Under the pieces are notes generated by a model. That model saw only the letters and a program-made list of their open reading frames with translations, was not told the DNA's origin and did no database searches. Shown here in pieces: positions 8,259 through 15,589 of a stretch of DNA of 37,382 nucleotides. This DNA is from Candidatus Pullilachnospira intestinigallinarum. GTDB taxonomy: Bacteria; Bacillota; Clostridia; Lachnospirales; Lachnospiraceae. Made by a program: the position numbers and the translations under genes. The stretch spans positions 1-37,382 of the forward strand of contig DVIN01000025.1 in NCBI GenBank assembly GCA_018711275.1, read 5' to 3'. Numbering within the stretch: the first letter of the stretch is position 1; each line of letters opens with the position of its first letter.

Positions 8259-8287
8259 AGCATAACAGGTTTTGGCCTGCAGGTAAA
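8259..8287 (-). promoter_or_regulatory. Candidate promoter of the two-component pair
   Basis: On the minus strand TTTACC (8282-8287), a 17-nt spacer and TATGCT (8259-8264) lie about 75 bp upstream of the response-regulator start. Both boxes depart from consensus, so this is a moderate call. Confidence 0.45.
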
Positions 8288-8374
8288 TATCGGGACAAAG
8301 TTTTCTTTATATTTTCCGGCACTCCCTTCGCCCGCTCCTCCTATCTGTCTGCTGCCCGTCTCTGTGTCTGTCGC

Positions 8375-8704
8375 TTAATTCTTCGACTGTGTACTCTTAC
8401 TATTCTCTGACGGGGAACTGCCTTTCCTGACTCCGAGTCCGCCGCTCTTCTTTTTTGACGAAGAGGCGCCGCCCGATTTGCTCCTGGCTTTGGGGGCTGC
8501 CGCTGTGCCGGAACTGTTTTTATCCTTTTCCGGCTGTGGAGACTCCATCTGCGTTTTTGCTTTTGTATCGGATGAAGGGGATTTTTTCCCGCTGGAGCAC
8601 GCAACCATTCCCATGGCAGCTACTCCTATGGTGCAGAAAACCATCCCTTTTTTTACAAAACCTCTGATGTTTATTTTCTCATCGTTCTTTTTCCTGTTCC
8701 TCAT
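8375..8704 (-). CDS. Small low-complexity lipoprotein
   Basis: A 109-residue predicted lipoprotein. After a basic N-terminus (MRNRKKNDEK) comes a hydrophobic stretch at about residues 20-34 ending in the lipobox GMVAC, which would place a lipidated Cys at about residue 36. The rest is a Ser/Lys/Pro-rich, probably disordered tail (SSGKKSPSSDTKAK, SSSKKKSGGLG) with no recognisable fold. The ATG follows AAAGGAG at good spacing. It lies 194 bp upstream of the two-component pair on the same strand, so it may be regulated with it. Function unknown; the surface location is inferred from the lipobox. Confidence 0.8.
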   Translation of the reverse strand: MRNRKKNDEKINIRGFVKKGMVFCTIGVAAMGMVACSSGKKSPSSDTKAKTQMESPQPEKDKNSSGTAAAPKARSKSGGASSSKKKSGGLGVRKGSSPSENSKSTQSKN

Positions 8705-8849
8705 GATTTGCTCCTTTCCAGGTCTCGTTTTTCAAAAATGTTTTCTGATAAAAACCTTCCGATGTATTTCAAAGATGTTTTCTTTGATAGTTCTTATTAT
8801 TGCATCGAAATCTGAACAGATCCTGAAAGGAACCTTAACAATTCTAAAA

Positions 8850-8875
8850 GCGGCCATGCCGATGCGCATGGCCGC
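8850..8875 (-). terminator. Terminator downstream of the cupin gene
   Basis: GCGGCCATGC (8850-8859) and GCATGGCCGC (8866-8875) form a perfect 10-bp stem with a 6-nt loop. On the minus strand TTTTAG follows. It lies about 135 bp past the cupin stop. A 35-codon ATG frame (about 8846-8953) runs through it. Confidence 0.7.
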
Positions 8876-9011
8876 AGATATGCGTTGCTTCCCAAGATAG
8901 ATACTCACCGATCACAGGAGTATCCTTGTGGATTATTTCCAACTTACTCATTTTAATCGTCTGGGCTGTCGAATTCGCTTTTGAACGTCATTGCAGCACA
9001 CAAAGATCCGC

Positions 9012-9338
9012 TTATCCGAGAATAATCAGCGCCATAAATACCAGATCCGTGTCCCCGGTATTCGCAAGCGCATGGCCGCAGCCATCCGGTGTATGCGTAA
9101 CATCCCCTGCTTTTACCGTGCGTTTTGTGCCGTTATCATCGTACTCTCCCTGTCCGGAAAGAATGAAATATGTTTCGCTCTCTCCATGATGCTCATGATA
9201 CCCCAGAGTACATCCCGGCTCAATGGTCACCTCCGCATACAGACCGCATTTTCCGTTCAGCTCCTTCTCCCCGAGAAGATGTTTGATAATCACATGGCCT
9301 TTGCCGCCGCACATATTCTCCACACGTTCTACTTTCAT
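9012..9338 (-). CDS. Single-domain cupin protein
   Basis: A 108-residue protein with both cupin motifs. Motif 1 is GYHEHHGESETYFILSG, with metal ligands H48, H50 and a following Glu. Motif 2 is GDVTHTPDGCGHALANTG, with the fourth ligand His at about 89. It is therefore a likely metal-binding beta-barrel of the small stand-alone type; enzymatic or sensor roles cannot be told apart. The frame extends to 9383, but the ATG at 9336-9338 has AAGGAGG at good spacing and is preferred. The gene has its own strong promoter (9425-9453), and an unusual palindrome array lies further upstream. Confidence 0.92.
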   Translation of the reverse strand: MKVERVENMCGGKGHVIIKHLLGEKELNGKCGLYAEVTIEPGCTLGYHEHHGESETYFILSGQGEYDDNGTKRTVKAGDVTHTPDGCGHALANTGDTDLVFMALIILG

Positions 9339-9424
9339 ATTCTTTACCTCCTTGTTAAATTCTTGTAAACTTGCTCCATACACAAAAAAAGTCCCAAAAA
9401 CTTTCGCCTTTGAGAGTTCTTTTC

Positions 9425-9453
9425 AGTATATTCCTGTTCTTTAGATTTGTCAA
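9425..9453 (-). promoter_or_regulatory. Sigma-A promoter of the cupin gene
   Basis: On the minus strand TTGACA (9448-9453), a 17-nt spacer and TATACT (9425-9430) give a strong promoter. The transcript would start near 9418, leaving an 80-nt leader before the cupin ATG. Confidence 0.85.
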
Positions 9454-9550
9454 TTCCTTCGGTACCGCTCTGCAAATTCCCCCTCCCCGGAATTTCCTGT
9501 CCGAAATTTTTCCGGAAATACAGCGGGACATTTCACAGCTTCCTTCTTCT

Positions 9551-9740
9551 CTGTGGCAGTGTTCTGTGGAAGTTTACTGCAGATTCACAAGCGTTTTTGA
9601 TTTCCTACAGTAATATTCCGGTGTTTCCTACTGCACAATTTGATGTTTTTCTTTCTCTACCGTAGTACCCTGCCTTTTTCTACGGCAGACTTATTGATTT
9701 TCATTTTTCTACAGTAGTACATTGTTTTCCTGCAGTATTC
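9551..9740. repeat. Array of CTACNGTAG-like palindromes with a 52-bp period
   Basis: Eight copies of a short palindrome related to CTACNGTAG start at about 9551, 9575, 9605, 9628, 9657, 9680, 9709 and 9730. The steps are about 24, 30, 23, 29, 23, 29 and 21 bp, so they alternate and every second copy is about 52 bp apart. The best copies are CTACCGTAGTA (9657), CTACAGTAGTA (9709) and CTACAGTAA (9605). Spacers are T-rich on the plus strand. No reading frame explains it. It occupies the roughly 500-bp gap between the cupin promoter and the broken GNAT gene; the rest of that gap (9741-9890) is AT-rich with nothing recognisable. Confidence 0.75.
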
Positions 9741-9890
9741 TTCTGAATTTTGTTTCCGTATTTTTTATAATTGTATACGTGTAAGGATATGATTTATCAT
9801 TCATGAAGCATTCCCGATTTTTCCAGAATACCATAAGTACAATTTAAACTTTTAGCTATATTAATATTCATCCTACACTCAAACTACTTT

Positions 9891-10483
9891 TTAGAACACC
9901 CTATCGAAAGCCCGCACTTTCTCACGATTAAGCTCATCATTATATATATCTGATTCAAAATATTTTCCCCCGCGAATATCATTTAAATACCCTTCTTTCA
10001 GTTCCATAGCCATAAACGCAGGATAATTATATCCTTCCGAATCCGATATTCCATAAAGTGCGGCCTCCCCAAATCCAAATTGAGGATAATATTCTGGTCT
10101 TCCAAAAAATAAAATTGCTCCATAACCTAGTTTTTTTGCCTGTTCTATCATTGTACGCACAAGTGTTTTTCCAACGCCCTGACGCTGATATTCAGGCAAC
10201 ACACTCAACGGACCGAAGTTCAGGACAGGAAGTATCTGCTCACCTTTTTGATGACAGCATTACTGCAAATAATGTGTCCAACCACTGTTCCGTCTGTCTG
10301 TTGAGCAACAAAACTAAGCGAGGCAATGCCATCTCGATGTCTTAATTCATGAACCATCCAGTGCTCATAAGGGCAACCAATCTTCCCTCTCCTGATTCTT
10401 TCAGGATAATTAAACGCTGCTCCCGTTATTTCCTCTACTTTCCGATAATCTTTTTCTTCTTCAAGTCTGACATTTATATCCAT
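9891..10483 (-). pseudogene. GNAT-family N-acetyltransferase broken by a frameshift
   Basis: Two adjacent frames together make one GNAT protein of about 197 residues. The first part (10483 down to 10220) runs MDINVRLEEEKDYRKVEEIT to VVGHIICSNAVIKK. The second part (to 9891) carries the acetyl-CoA loop LSVLPEYQRQGVGKTLV and FFGRPEYYPQFGFGEA. Reading past the join in the second frame gives GEQILPVLNFGPLSVLPEYQ, exactly the expected bridge. Restoring one base in the A-run (T5 on the plus strand, 10245-10249) joins the halves. The ATG has GGAGGG at good spacing. It is either a recent one-base deletion or a sequencing error in a homopolymer. Codon use and AT content differ from its GC-richer neighbours. 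Confidence 0.88.
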
Positions 10484-10603
10484 AGAACCCTCCGCTAATC
10501 CGCCAAATACGGAATTAATAACAAATAAAGTATACCACTATTGTGGGCATCACTCATCACCAATTTATGGGGTAATCAATGGATTTATACTATCCAGCGC
10601 GCC

Positions 10604-10633
10604 TTGACAACCCTCCCACCTTCCCCCTATACT
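10604..10633 (+). promoter_or_regulatory. Promoter of the FAD-dependent dehydrogenase
   Basis: TTGACA (10604-10609), an 18-nt spacer and TATACT (10628-10633) predict a start near 10640 and a leader of about 117 nt. The leader contains CTTTTCAT/ATGAAAAG and GCAGTTC/GAACTGC hairpins. Confidence 0.8.
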
Positions 10634-10756
10634 GAACAATGGAAGGCATAACAGGCAGCCCTGCCCTTTTCATGTGAATGAAAAGCAGTTCTTTGTCAAA
10701 GCGAACTGCAGGTCAGCGCCTGCCGGCAATATCCGAATAAACGGAGGGTTTTTATT

Positions 10757-12127
10757 ATGAAGTATGACATTATCATTATAGGAGCCGGTCCTGGAGGAAT
10801 TTACTCCGCCTATGAGCTCACAAAAGAACGCAGCGATCTGAAAATCGCCGTATTTGAGGCGGGGAATCCCCTGGAAAAGCGCCGCTGTCCCATTGACGGC
10901 AAGAAAGTAAAATCCTGCATTAACTGCAAAACCTGTGCCATCATGAGCGGATTCGGCGGGGCCGGAGCTTTCTCTGACGGTAAATATAATATTACCAATA
11001 ATTTCGGCGGTACACTCTACGAGCATGTGGGACGGCAGACCGCTCTGGATCTGATGAATTACGTGGATCAGATCAATCTTTCCCACGGGGCCGAAAACAC
11101 AAAGCTTTATACAACGGCCGGAACCCGTTTCAAAAAACTCTGTCTCCAGAACAAGCTGCATCTGCTGGATGCCTCCGTCCGCCATCTGGGAACAGATCTG
11201 AACTATGTGGTTCTGGAAAATCTGTACGCCGAACTGAAGGACAAGGTGGATTTTCATTTCAATACCCCGGTGAGCACCGTGGAGGTGATTTCCGACGGCT
11301 TCCGGGTTGTCTGCGGCGACAGTTCTGCGGAATGTGAGAAATGTATCGTATCCGTGGGACGCAGCGGCAGCAAGTGGATGGAAAATGTCTGCCGCCAGCT
11401 TTCCATTCCCACCCTTTCCAACCGGGTGGATCTGGGCGTCCGGGTGGAACTGCCCGCGGTGATCTTTTCCCATCTCACCGACGAGCTGTATGAAAGCAAA
11501 ATCGTCTACCGGACAGAAAAATTTGAGGACAATGTCCGTACCTTCTGCATGAATCCCCACGGCATCGTAGTAAATGAAAATACCAACGGCATTGTCACCG
11601 CCAACGGCCACAGCTACGAGGATGCCAGTATGCAGACGGAAAATACCAATTTCGCTCTGCTGGTTTCCAAACATTTCTCCGAACCCTTCCGGGACAGCAA
11701 CGGCTACGGGGAAAGTATCGCCCGTCTGTCCAATATGCTGGGCGGCGGCGTGATCGTACAGCGGTTCGGCGATCTGATGCGGGGACGCCGCAGCACGGTC
11801 AGCAGAATCGAGGAGGGCCTGGTACGCCCCACCCTTTCCGCCACGCCTGGAGATCTGAGTCTGATTCTGCCAAAACGGATTCTGGACGGCATCATCGAAA
11901 TGATCTACGCACTGGACAAAATCGCACCGGGTACCGCCAACGACGATACGCTGCTTTATGGAGTGGAAGTGAAATTTTACAATATGGAAGTGGAAATTGA
12001 CGAAAATCTGGAGAGCCCCTACAAAGGTCTTTATATCATCGGGGACGGCAGCGGCGTCACCCACTCCCTGTCCCACGCCTCCGCTTCCGGCGTGTATGTG
12101 GCACGGCATATTCTGGGGGAGATGTGA
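10757..12127 (+). CDS. Uncharacterised NAD(P)/FAD-dependent dehydrogenase (COG2509 type)
   Basis: A 456-residue flavoprotein. The N-terminal dinucleotide motif is IIIGAGPGGIYSAYEL (about residues 6-21), with VFEAG after beta-2 and a C-terminal FAD contact GLYIIGDGSGVTHSLSHASASG. A conserved-looking cysteine cluster follows the first helix: C44, C54, C57 and C60 in CPIDGKKVKSCINCKTC, then GFGGAGAFSDGKYN. This matches the clostridial COG2509 dehydrogenases, whose substrate is not known. The cysteines could be redox-active or bind a metal. The ATG follows GGAGGG. The gene is a single-gene transcription unit with a promoter (10604) and a terminator (12146). Confidence 0.92.
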   Translation: MKYDIIIIGAGPGGIYSAYELTKERSDLKIAVFEAGNPLEKRRCPIDGKKVKSCINCKTCAIMSGFGGAGAFSDGKYNITNNFGGTLYEHVGRQTALDLMNYVDQINLSHGAENTKLYTTAGTRFKKLCLQNKLHLLDASVRHLGTDLNYVVLENLYAELKDKVDFHFNTPVSTVEVISDGFRVVCGDSSAECEKCIVSVGRSGSKWMENVCRQLSIPTLSNRVDLGVRVELPAVIFSHLTDELYESKIVYRTEKFEDNVRTFCMNPHGIVVNENTNGIVTANGHSYEDASMQTENTNFALLVSKHFSEPFRDSNGYGESIARLSNMLGGGVIVQRFGDLMRGRRSTVSRIEEGLVRPTLSATPGDLSLILPKRILDGIIEMIYALDKIAPGTANDDTLLYGVEVKFYNMEVEIDENLESPYKGLYIIGDGSGVTHSLSHASASGVYVARHILGEM

Positions 12128-12145
12128 GAATCGTCAAATCTGTCA

Positions 12146-12177
12146 GGGCGCTGCACGAACAAAACAGTGCAGCGCCC
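12146..12177 (+). terminator. Terminator of the FAD-dependent dehydrogenase
   Basis: GGGCGCTGCAC (12146-12156) and GTGCAGCGCCC (12167-12177) form a perfect 11-bp stem with a 10-nt loop, followed by CTTTCTTC. Confidence 0.88.
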
Positions 12178-12186
12178 CTTTCTTCA

Positions 12187-12474
12187 TCATCCGGTGATTC
12201 CGCTGGTTTTCTGATTATTTCCGCACAGAACTTCCTTAATCTCCGAAATCGTCATCCCTTCTTTTCTAAGTTCCTTTATTTCCTGAATCCGCCGTATACT
12301 CGCCTCCCGCGGATACCTTCTGGTGAGATTCTCCTCCTCCTGTTCAAAAGGAAGCATCCCCTCTTCCGTATAATATTTCAGGGTGCTGTACCTTGTGTCC
12401 GTCAGACGCACCAGTTCGCCGATGGTCACATATTCCGCTTTTAAAATTGTTTCCAGGCTTCTCTGCCGTGACAT
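12187..12474 (-). CDS. Small MerR-like DNA-binding protein
   Basis: A 95-residue protein that is almost only a MerR winged helix. TIGELVRLTDTRYSTLKYYTEEGMLPF is the HTH plus first wing, NLTRRYPREASIRRIQEIKELRKEGMTISEIKEVL the second wing and following helices. No effector domain or metal-binding cysteines follow. It lies 15 bp downstream of the GPP34 gene and is very likely co-transcribed with it. It could regulate that gene or assist it; the target is unknown. Confidence 0.82.
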   Translation of the reverse strand: MSRQRSLETILKAEYVTIGELVRLTDTRYSTLKYYTEEGMLPFEQEEENLTRRYPREASIRRIQEIKELRKEGMTISEIKEVLCGNNQKTSGITG

Positions 12475-12489
12475 AATCCGTCACCTTCC

Positions 12490-13146
12490 CTAACTGAACA
12501 TCGTCATCAGCACCGTCATGGTGGCAATCATGTTTTCGATATATTCCACCATCTGATCAACCATCTGGCCTTCTCTCGTCTTCCGTATGGCCCGGAACCG
12601 CTGAGCCATCTCCTGCCGTTCGAATTTGGAGAAATAGTCCTTGCTGATCTTCCCTTTATCCAGCAGGACTGCCAGAATCAGTACCTCCTGTGAGACAGGC
12701 CCATCTTCCAGAAGCTCTGCCCTCACCATATCCACCACGCTGCGGATCGCCTCCCGTTGGGGGACGTAGGATTTTCTCCCGAAGAAGCCGCCTTCCTGCA
12801 GTCGGGCAAGCCCCTGAGCCGCCAGGCTTTCTCCCACATCATCCAGCAACATCTGCAGCCGCTTGTCAGACATGGAGTAGGTGTATTCCTCCAGAATTTT
12901 TTCCGTTTTCACCGGGTTATGCTTTTTGACAAACAGATACAGGGACTTCAGATACTCTCTGTTCTCCGGAAGCGGCCCCGCAATCTCCACCCGCTTCTCC
13001 GTAAGACGCACAGCCCCGGCCAGCTCCATGTCCAGAAGCCCGGCCGCCACCAGACAAACCAGACGCTCCGTACTGAATCCGGATATTTTTCCTTTTTCAT
13101 TCACGGCGCAGATCAGATACTCCTGTGTAATTGACAAATCTCTCAT
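12490..13146 (-). CDS. GPP34 (GOLPH3-like) family protein
   Basis: A 218-residue all-helical protein. The opening LSITQEYLICAVNEKGKISGF, followed by STERLVCLVAAGLLDMELAGAVRL, is the signature of GPP34/GOLPH3-domain proteins. In eukaryotes this family binds PI4P and sorts Golgi enzymes; the bacterial role is not established. The C-terminal half (REAIRSVVDMVRAELLEDGPVSQEVLILAVLLDKGKISKDYFSKFE) fits the family's long helices. The ATG follows GGGAGG. It is paired with the small MerR protein downstream. Confidence 0.85.
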   Translation of the reverse strand: MRDLSITQEYLICAVNEKGKISGFSTERLVCLVAAGLLDMELAGAVRLTEKRVEIAGPLPENREYLKSLYLFVKKHNPVKTEKILEEYTYSMSDKRLQMLLDDVGESLAAQGLARLQEGGFFGRKSYVPQREAIRSVVDMVRAELLEDGPVSQEVLILAVLLDKGKISKDYFSKFERQEMAQRFRAIRKTREGQMVDQMVEYIENMIATMTVLMTMFS

Positions 13147-13183
13147 AAAAACCTCCCGATTTCAGCGGCATCCGCAGATGTCG

Positions 13184-13232
13184 CTTACCACTTACCACTT
13201 ACTACTTACTGCTTACTACTTACTACTTACGA
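13184..13232. repeat. Seven tandem copies of a 7-bp unit
   Basis: Seven back-to-back heptamers of CTTACTA or close variants (CTTACCA twice, CTTACTA three times, CTTACTG once, CTTACGA once) fill 49 bp between the GPP34 gene and the XRE gene. A multiple of seven and the variant pattern suggest slippage growth. No function is visible. Confidence 0.92.
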
Positions 13233-13277
13233 TATACTATAAAACTGTTTTTGTCAATTACTTTCCAGATTTTCCTG

Positions 13278-13640
13278 TTATCCCCAAAAAATACCTGCTG
13301 AAATGGCAAGTGCAAGTCCTACCAATCCAATAATGCATAGAATATTTACAACTTTATTGATCGCTGATTTAGCAGAGCTTACATCCTCATAAATAGAAGA
13401 TAACTGTTTTTCACTTAGATTTTTACTTCTAACATCCTGCACATCTATATCTTTTACAAGTGCGTCCAGTGATAACCCAAAATAGTCACTCAATAAAACA
13501 AGTCTTTGAAAATCAGGATAACTTTGAGCCAGTTCCCACTTAGATATTGTTTGTCTTGATATTCCTAACGCATTACCAAGTTCATCTTGTGATAAGCCTT
13601 TCGATTTACGTAATTCTATGAGCTTTTCATTAAAATTCAT
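13278..13640 (-). CDS. XRE-family regulator with a C-terminal membrane segment
   Basis: A 120-residue protein. The N-terminal HTH is textbook: LIELRKSKGLSQDELGNALGISRQTISKWELAQSYPDFQRLVLLSDYF (about residues 7-54). The end, NILCIIGLVGLALAISAGIFWG, is one hydrophobic helix, so the regulator is probably membrane-tethered. The frame runs further up, but the ATG at 13638-13640 follows GGGGAGG and gives the standard MNFNEKLIELR start. The gene is more AT-rich than its neighbours and stands alone, which hints at later acquisition. Confidence 0.9.
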   Translation of the reverse strand: MNFNEKLIELRKSKGLSQDELGNALGISRQTISKWELAQSYPDFQRLVLLSDYFGLSLDALVKDIDVQDVRSKNLSEKQLSSIYEDVSSAKSAINKVVNILCIIGLVGLALAISAGIFWG

Positions 13641-13679
13641 ATGTATTCCTCCCCTCTGATTTCGAACTTTTGTAATGCA

Positions 13680-13708
13680 ATTATAGAAAACAATATACTT
13701 CATCGCAA
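13680..13708 (-). promoter_or_regulatory. Promoter of the XRE regulator
   Basis: On the minus strand TTGCGA (13703-13708), a 17-nt spacer and TATAAT (13680-13685) lie 40 bp upstream of the start codon. Confidence 0.7.
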
Positions 13709-13812
13709 CCAACTACTATTGGCAATTTGTCAACTTTAAATAACATCTTCTGAAAACGGAATTTGTCTGTCTCAAAAATGGATTCAGCGAAAATGTTCGC
13801 TTCTCCGTTTTT

Positions 13813-14868
13813 TCACTCCCCCCTGTACTCCCTGACAATCTCAATCATATCCAGATAATTCTCCGTGGGAACATAATCGGGAATGGAGTTTCCTGTCCCG
13901 GCCGCGATTCCTCCATGTCCTTCACAGCAGCTCAGCACATCCCGGATATATTCCCGCAGCTCCTCCTTCCCCGCGAAGCAAACCTTATCCACATCAAAAC
14001 CTCCGAAATTTCCGATCCTGTCCCCGTAGCGTCTCACCCACTCCGGAAACGGAGCGATCTGATCCTCATTGGAATGTTTCGCGTCAATGCCCACATCGGT
14101 GATCAGATCCTCCATCAGATGGAAAATATTCCCGCAGGAATGAAGCAGAAACGGCTTTCCATAGCTGTGTACCAGATCCACCGTCTTTTTGTACCAGGGG
14201 AAAATGTGCATCCGGATATCATCTGTAGACAGCAGACTGTTGCTCTTGTAGCCCAGATCGTCACCGAACCGCAATACACAGTAGATATCGCCGAATTCTC
14301 TCATAAACCGCTTCCAGATGCTCTGATGCAGCTCGCCCACTTTCCGGAACAGATCCGCGTACAGTTCCTCGTCGTCGGCTCCGATATAGCACAGTCCCTG
14401 AAATCCTGTCAGCTCCTGCACACACTCGAAAATTCCATTTCCCACGCCTCCCACGGCTTTCATACCCTCCGGCATCTGGCTTCGCAGCGCCCGGAAGTAT
14501 CTGGAATTTTTCTCAAAATACCGCTCCTCCAGTTCCTCCCAGGGATACCGTTCAAAATCCTCCCGGGTCTTGATCACCGGATCCACCCGGCTGTCTCCCA
14601 GCGCGCCGCCGCCCGGGAAAATCTGTCCGATACAGGCCTCAAAAGTCACCACATCATACCCGTACCGGCGGAAAAACTCGCTGTAGACGGCAAAAAATTC
14701 CTCCACATCCCTGTCGTCTCCCTGAAACAGCGTCTCCAGGTCCTTTCCCATAACTTCTCCGATTTTCTTAAAGGATACGTTGTGCTCATATAATGGAAGT
14801 CTTTGAGCACTCCTGTTAAAAGCCGCATTTACCAGATTTCTGTAATCCGGACAAAAAGTTTCTCTCAT
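13813..14868 (-). CDS. Uroporphyrinogen-decarboxylase-family protein (methyltransferase-like)
   Basis: A 351-residue URO-D-superfamily protein. The fold's landmarks are seen in LHSCGNIFHLMEDLITDVGIDAKHSNEDQIAPFPEW (C-terminal half) and GNFGGFDVDKVC, with GGIAAGTGNSIPDYVPTENYLDMIE at the end. The HSCGN Cys is typical of COG0407 members that move methyl groups between corrinoids and thiols rather than of true HemE, and no heme genes are nearby. The frame opens at 14874, but the ATG at 14866-14868 lies 8 nt after AGGAGG and is preferred. A 9-bp inverted repeat sits just upstream. An AraC regulator is divergently placed across the repeat-rich gap. Confidence 0.88.
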   Translation of the reverse strand: MRETFCPDYRNLVNAAFNRSAQRLPLYEHNVSFKKIGEVMGKDLETLFQGDDRDVEEFFAVYSEFFRRYGYDVVTFEACIGQIFPGGGALGDSRVDPVIKTREDFERYPWEELEERYFEKNSRYFRALRSQMPEGMKAVGGVGNGIFECVQELTGFQGLCYIGADDEELYADLFRKVGELHQSIWKRFMREFGDIYCVLRFGDDLGYKSNSLLSTDDIRMHIFPWYKKTVDLVHSYGKPFLLHSCGNIFHLMEDLITDVGIDAKHSNEDQIAPFPEWVRRYGDRIGNFGGFDVDKVCFAGKEELREYIRDVLSCCEGHGGIAAGTGNSIPDYVPTENYLDMIEIVREYRGE

Positions 14869-14898
14869 ATCCATGTCCTCCTGTTTGTTTTATTTCTG

Positions 14899-14939
14899 AC
14901 AACGGAAGATTCACAAAGCTTTCCGTTGTTAATGGCGTT
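14899..14939 (-). promoter_or_regulatory. Inverted repeat upstream of the URO-D gene
   Basis: ACAACGGAA (14899-14907) and TTCCGTTGT (14931-14939) are perfect 9-bp arms about 23 bp apart, ending 31 bp upstream of the start codon. It could be an operator or a leader hairpin. Confidence 0.4.
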
Positions 14940-14948
14940 CGAAAAGTG

Positions 14949-15479
14949 ACGATTCATCCTTCCGGCCTTACTGTCACAAAAGCACGTACACAGACCTGGA
15001 TATCTCCCTGTAAATGCAACAGGATCTATACTCCGTTTCGGGTCCGTGCTAAACGCATAACACTGGCACACAGCGTCCTTCTCTCCGCTGCGGTCTGTAC
15101 TATGCGTGTATCACTGCCGCACAACATTCCTGCGAAGTTCTTGATGAGTAATCTGAAACGATTTTTAGGGAACCTTCCCCTGATTTATCCTCTTTTTATA
15201 TCCTGAAAGCAGCTTTTTTCGAGACTTTCTCCGATTTAGCAGCTCTTTTTCGGCCTGACGGCATCTTTTTTCAGGACTTTCTACGATTTAGCTGCTCTTT
15301 TCCGGCCTGACGGCATCTTTTTTCAAGGCTTTCTTTGATTTAGCTGCCTTTTCACGGCCTGGCGGCATCTTTTTTCAGGTCTTTCTACGATTTAGCCGCT
15401 CTTTTCCGAACTGACGGCATCTTTTTTCGGAGCTTTCTCCGATTTAGCAGCTCTTTTACTAACGATTCATCCTTCCGGC
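14949..15479. repeat. 18-bp direct repeats flanking a repeat-rich non-coding block
   Basis: ACGATTCATCCTTCCGGC occurs at 14949-14966 and again, identical, at 15462-15479, 513 bp apart. Between them lie two diverged units about 52 bp apart (starting near 15031 and 15083, both CTCCG...GGTC) and the 52-bp array. The block has no credible reading frame. It may be an inserted or expanded element bounded by duplicated ends. Confidence 0.7.
15213..15457. repeat. 52-bp tandem repeat array
   Basis: Four complete 52-bp units start at 15213, 15265, 15317 and 15369, and a fifth is partial from 15421. Each begins CTTTTTTC, then has a CTTTCT...GATTTAGC core and ends near CTGACGGCAT. A decayed copy with a 2-nt deletion precedes them (about 15161-15212). 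The period is exactly 52 bp, not a multiple of three, so the array is not coding. The plus strand is strongly pyrimidine-rich. Confidence 0.93.
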
Positions 15480-15490
15480 TTCATCGCCAA

Positions 15491-15517
15491 TTGACAGTTT
15501 CTGTTTTCCATTATAAA
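15491..15517 (+). promoter_or_regulatory. Candidate promoter of the AraC regulator
   Basis: TTGACA (15491-15496) and TATAAA (15512-15517) lie about 75 bp upstream of the AraC start. The 15-nt spacer is short, so the call is tentative. Confidence 0.4.
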
Positions 15518-15589
15518 ATGAACAAAAATATACTGCAATCAAGAATGAACCCAATACAATTTTAATGGATTACCTTCGAGGACTTTTGC

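Noticed and set aside
8846-8953. A 35-codon minus-strand frame beginning MSKLEIIHKD
   Set aside because: It has no convincing ribosome site, its end is the terminator hairpin of the cupin gene, and no family is recognised; could be a remnant only.
9551-9740. The palindrome array as a CRISPR
   Set aside because: The repeated element is only about 9 bp and degenerate, the spacers are uniform T-rich and alternate in length, and no cas gene is in the window.
10670-12109. A 479-codon minus-strand frame opposite the FAD dehydrogenase
   Set aside because: It is the complement of a clear FAD-family gene with promoter, ribosome site and terminator; the antisense product has no recognisable domain.
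15213-15457. The 52-bp array as a CRISPR or as coding repeats
   Set aside because: The units are joined head to tail without unique spacers, and 52 is not a multiple of three, so neither explanation fits.
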